Origin: Chloroflexota bacterium
GTDB lineage: Bacteria > Chloroflexota > Limnocylindria > Limnocylindrales > CSP1-4
DNA length: 6,278 bases
Direction of reading: 5' to 3'
Assembly (NCBI GenBank): GCA_025935655.1
Contig: JAICUV010000202.1
Span: 1 to 6,278, forward strand
A model generated the notes under the pieces. The model ran no database searches. It had not been told where the DNA came from and saw nothing but the letters and a program-made list of their open reading frames with translations. Below are positions 4,739 through 6,278 of this stretch, piece after piece; the first letter of the stretch is position 1, and the number at the start of each line of letters is the position of its first letter. The position numbers and the translations under genes are program-made.

Positions 4739-5972
4739 CGATCCCCAGGCCCCGTCCGCAGCCTCCCACCGCGCCTTCGCGCGCCCAGGATCGGAGTCCG
4801 CCATCGTCCGGACCGCGTTCGTCTCGACGTACCCGCCGCGCCGCTGCGGCATCGCAACCTTCACGAGCGACCTGCGCCGCGCGGTCGGTGGCGGCTCGGT
4901 CGTCGCGCTCGACGGGACCGTCGATGTCCAGGCCTACGGTCCCGAGGTGCAGCACCGGATCGCGGTCGGGGTGGACGCGCCGCCGGCCTGGGGCCGGACG
5001 GCCTCGCGCGTCTCGCGCAGCGTGGACGTCGTCTCGGTCCAGCACGAGTACGGGATCTGGGGCGAGGACGACGGCGCCGGTGTCCTCGACTTCGTCGACG
5101 GCCTCGGCGTGCCGGCCGTCGCAACGCTCCACACGGTCCTGCGGACGCCGACCCCGCGCCAGCGGCGGATCCTCACCGATCTCGTCCGCGCCGCGTCGGC
5201 GACCGTCGTGATGTCGCGCGCCGCGGCCGGCCTCCTGACCAGCGCGTACGGCATCGACCCGTCACGCGTGGACGTCATCCCCCACGGCGTCCCGGACCTG
5301 CCGATGGTCTCCGCGGACTCCGTCAAGCCCACGGTCGGCCTCGAGGGACGCCGGGTCCTGCTGAGCTTCGGCCTGCTCGGCCCGGGCAAGGGGTACGAGC
5401 TCGCCATCGAGGCCCTGCCGGGTGTGGTCGCCCGCCACCCTGATGCCGTGTACGTGATCGTCGGCGCGACCCACCCCGACCTCGTGCGTCGCGAGGGCGA
5501 GCGCTACCGCCAGGGGCTTGCCGCCCGCGCCGAGGCGCTCGGCGTGAGCGCCCACGTACGCTTCGTGGACCGGTTCGTCGGCCGCAGCGAGCTGACCCGC
5601 TGGCTGGAGTCCGCGGACGTCTTCGTCACGCCCTACCCCAACCTCGACCAGATCGTCTCCGGGACGCTGTCGTACGCGATGGGTGCGGGCCGGGCGATCG
5701 TCTCGACGCCGTACGCGTACGCCGCCGAGCTCCTCGCCGACGGGCGGGGTCTCCTCGTCGCACCCGGCTCGCCGACGGCGCTGGCCGGCGCGCTCGCCGA
5801 CCTGCTCGCGGACGACGACGCCCGCGGGCGCATGGGCCGTCGCGCCTACGCCCACAGCCGCAGGATGGTCTGGGACGAGGTGGGTGCCGCCTACCGCGCC
5901 GTATTCGACCGGGTCGCCGGGTACCCTCGCGTCCTGCCGGCGACCGTCGGCGCGGTGGCCGCGGGTGTCTGA
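4725..5972 (+). CDS. GT4-type glycosyltransferase
   Basis: The 415-residue frame encodes a cytoplasmic GT-B glycosyltransferase of group 1 (GT4-like), which transfers sugar from a nucleotide-sugar donor. The acceptor half shows VSTYPPRRCGIATFTSDL (33-50), QHEYGIWGEDDG (106-117) and the hinge-side PHGVPD (186-191). The donor half shows SFGLLGPGKGYELAIEAL (214-231), FVDRFVGRSELTRWLESADVFVTPY and the donor-site NLDQIVSGTLSYAMGAG (306-322), then STPYAYAAELLADGRGLLV. Family members usually begin two to four residues before the VSTYPP-type strand, but the only canonical start, GTG at 4725, gives about 26 extra low-complexity residues and lies inside the hairpin after csp. An ATC at 4803 with GGAG 6 bases upstream fits the family start. 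I report the canonical frame; the true protein may be 389 residues. It overlaps the following glycosidase-like gene by 8 bases, so the two are translationally coupled. The donor sugar and product are unknown. Confidence 0.9.
   Translation: MHRTPDPQAPSAASHRAFARPGSESAIVRTAFVSTYPPRRCGIATFTSDLRRAVGGGSVVALDGTVDVQAYGPEVQHRIAVGVDAPPAWGRTASRVSRSVDVVSVQHEYGIWGEDDGAGVLDFVDGLGVPAVATLHTVLRTPTPRQRRILTDLVRAASATVVMSRAAAGLLTSAYGIDPSRVDVIPHGVPDLPMVSADSVKPTVGLEGRRVLLSFGLLGPGKGYELAIEALPGVVARHPDAVYVIVGATHPDLVRREGERYRQGLAARAEALGVSAHVRFVDRFVGRSELTRWLESADVFVTPYPNLDQIVSGTLSYAMGAGRAIVSTPYAYAAELLADGRGLLVAPGSPTALAGALADLLADDDARGRMGRRAYAHSRRMVWDEVGAAYRAVFDRVAGYPRVLPATVGAVAAGV
4793..4805 (+). promoter_or_regulatory. ribosome binding site and possible ATC start of the glycosyltransferase
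   Basis: GGAG (4793-4796) is followed by 6 bases and then ATC (4803-4805), which would begin I/M-VRTAFVSTYPP, the normal family N-terminus. The 25 codons between GTG 4725 and this ATC include 5 with A or T in third position, against 1 in the first 25 codons from the ATC on, so the upstream stretch does not look coding. ATC initiation is rare but known to be possible. Confidence 0.4.
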
Positions 5973-6278
5973 CCTCGTGCCGCTGCCCGCCATCTCGCGG
6001 ATCCACCTCGACGAGCTCTCGGACGCGACGGGCATCTTCCAGCACGCGATCCTGTCCGTGCCCGACCCCGCGCACGGCTACTGCACGGACGACGTGGCTC
6101 GAGCGGTCCAGGTGGACCTGCTCCACGCCCGCGTCATCGGGTGGCCCGCGGTGTCGGAATCGGCCTGGCGCGGCCTCCGCTTCCTCGGCGAGGCATACGA
6201 CGCGGACGTCGGGCGGTTCCGCAACTTCCGGGACAGCGGCCGTGCGTGGATCGGCGGCACGGGGTCGGAGGACTCCCA
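5965..6278 (+). CDS. six-hairpin glycosidase-like protein paired with the glycosyltransferase (N-terminal part)
   Basis: Only the first 104 residues are in the window. They match the protein that commonly accompanies, or is fused to, this type of GT4 enzyme. The motifs are DATGIFQHAILSVPDPAHGY (20-39), CTDDVARAV (40-48), then helices ending in GRFRNFRDSGRAW (83-95) and GSEDS (100-104). Repeated helix pairs with the CTDDVARA and RFRNF..GSEDS motifs suggest an alpha/alpha-toroid fold like six-hairpin glycosidases; acidic residues D42, D43, E102 and D103 are candidates for the active site. From memory, databases often label such proteins glycosyltransferase because of fusions, and no activity is established that I know of. 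The start is GTG at 5965, 8 bases inside the preceding gene, with GGTGG (5954-5958) 6 bases upstream; GTG at 5977 is the alternative. The overlap implies co-translation and a shared pathway. The frame is open to the right edge. Confidence 0.8.
   Translation, partial: MSDLVPLPAISRIHLDELSDATGIFQHAILSVPDPAHGYCTDDVARAVQVDLLHARVIGWPAVSESAWRGLRFLGEAYDADVGRFRNFRDSGRAWIGGTGSEDS

Overview
This is a GC-rich stretch (estimated by eye at a little above 70% G+C) of bacterial chromosome, densely packed with conventional protein genes. I see no insertion sequence, tRNA, rRNA, CRISPR array or phage gene. The cold-shock protein sequence, the two-domain Sua5-type threonylcarbamoyl-AMP synthase and the glycosyltransferase pair suggest a GC-rich Chloroflexota (Limnocylindria-like) or actinobacterial soil or freshwater lineage. 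That placement is inference and only weakly supported.

Layout. The left third (1-2026) is on the minus strand. Reading leftward it holds an unrecognised four-helix membrane protein, a DoxX-like membrane protein, and L-threonylcarbamoyladenylate synthase, whose last residues run off the left edge. A 127-base divergent gap (2027-2153) carries an imperfect dyad with a TTGACG box. From 2154 on, everything is on the plus strand: a DUF4240 protein, a complete superfamily-II DExH helicase, a small cold-shock protein with a structured leader of about 96 bases, and a GT4-type glycosyltransferase. The last gene overlaps the glycosyltransferase by 8 bases; it resembles a six-hairpin glycosidase and is cut by the right edge.

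How the genes work together. Only the last two look like a functional unit: an overlapping glycosyltransferase and glycosidase-like pair, probably making or remodelling an unidentified glycan. The threonylcarbamoyl-AMP synthase is a housekeeping tRNA-modification enzyme (t6A37). The DUF4240 protein, helicase and cold-shock protein appear to be independent units.

The most interesting material is regulatory. The csp leader can fold in two mutually exclusive ways, one of which buries the ribosome binding site, so it is a thermoswitch candidate. A perfect 12-bp hairpin follows csp and contains the only canonical start codon of the glycosyltransferase, while a GGAG sits 6 bases before an ATC codon exactly where the family normally starts. 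Three genes without a good ribosome binding site have a -10-like hexamer exactly 6 bases before the start codon, which suggests leaderless mRNAs. I do not see a clearly new multi-gene system here.
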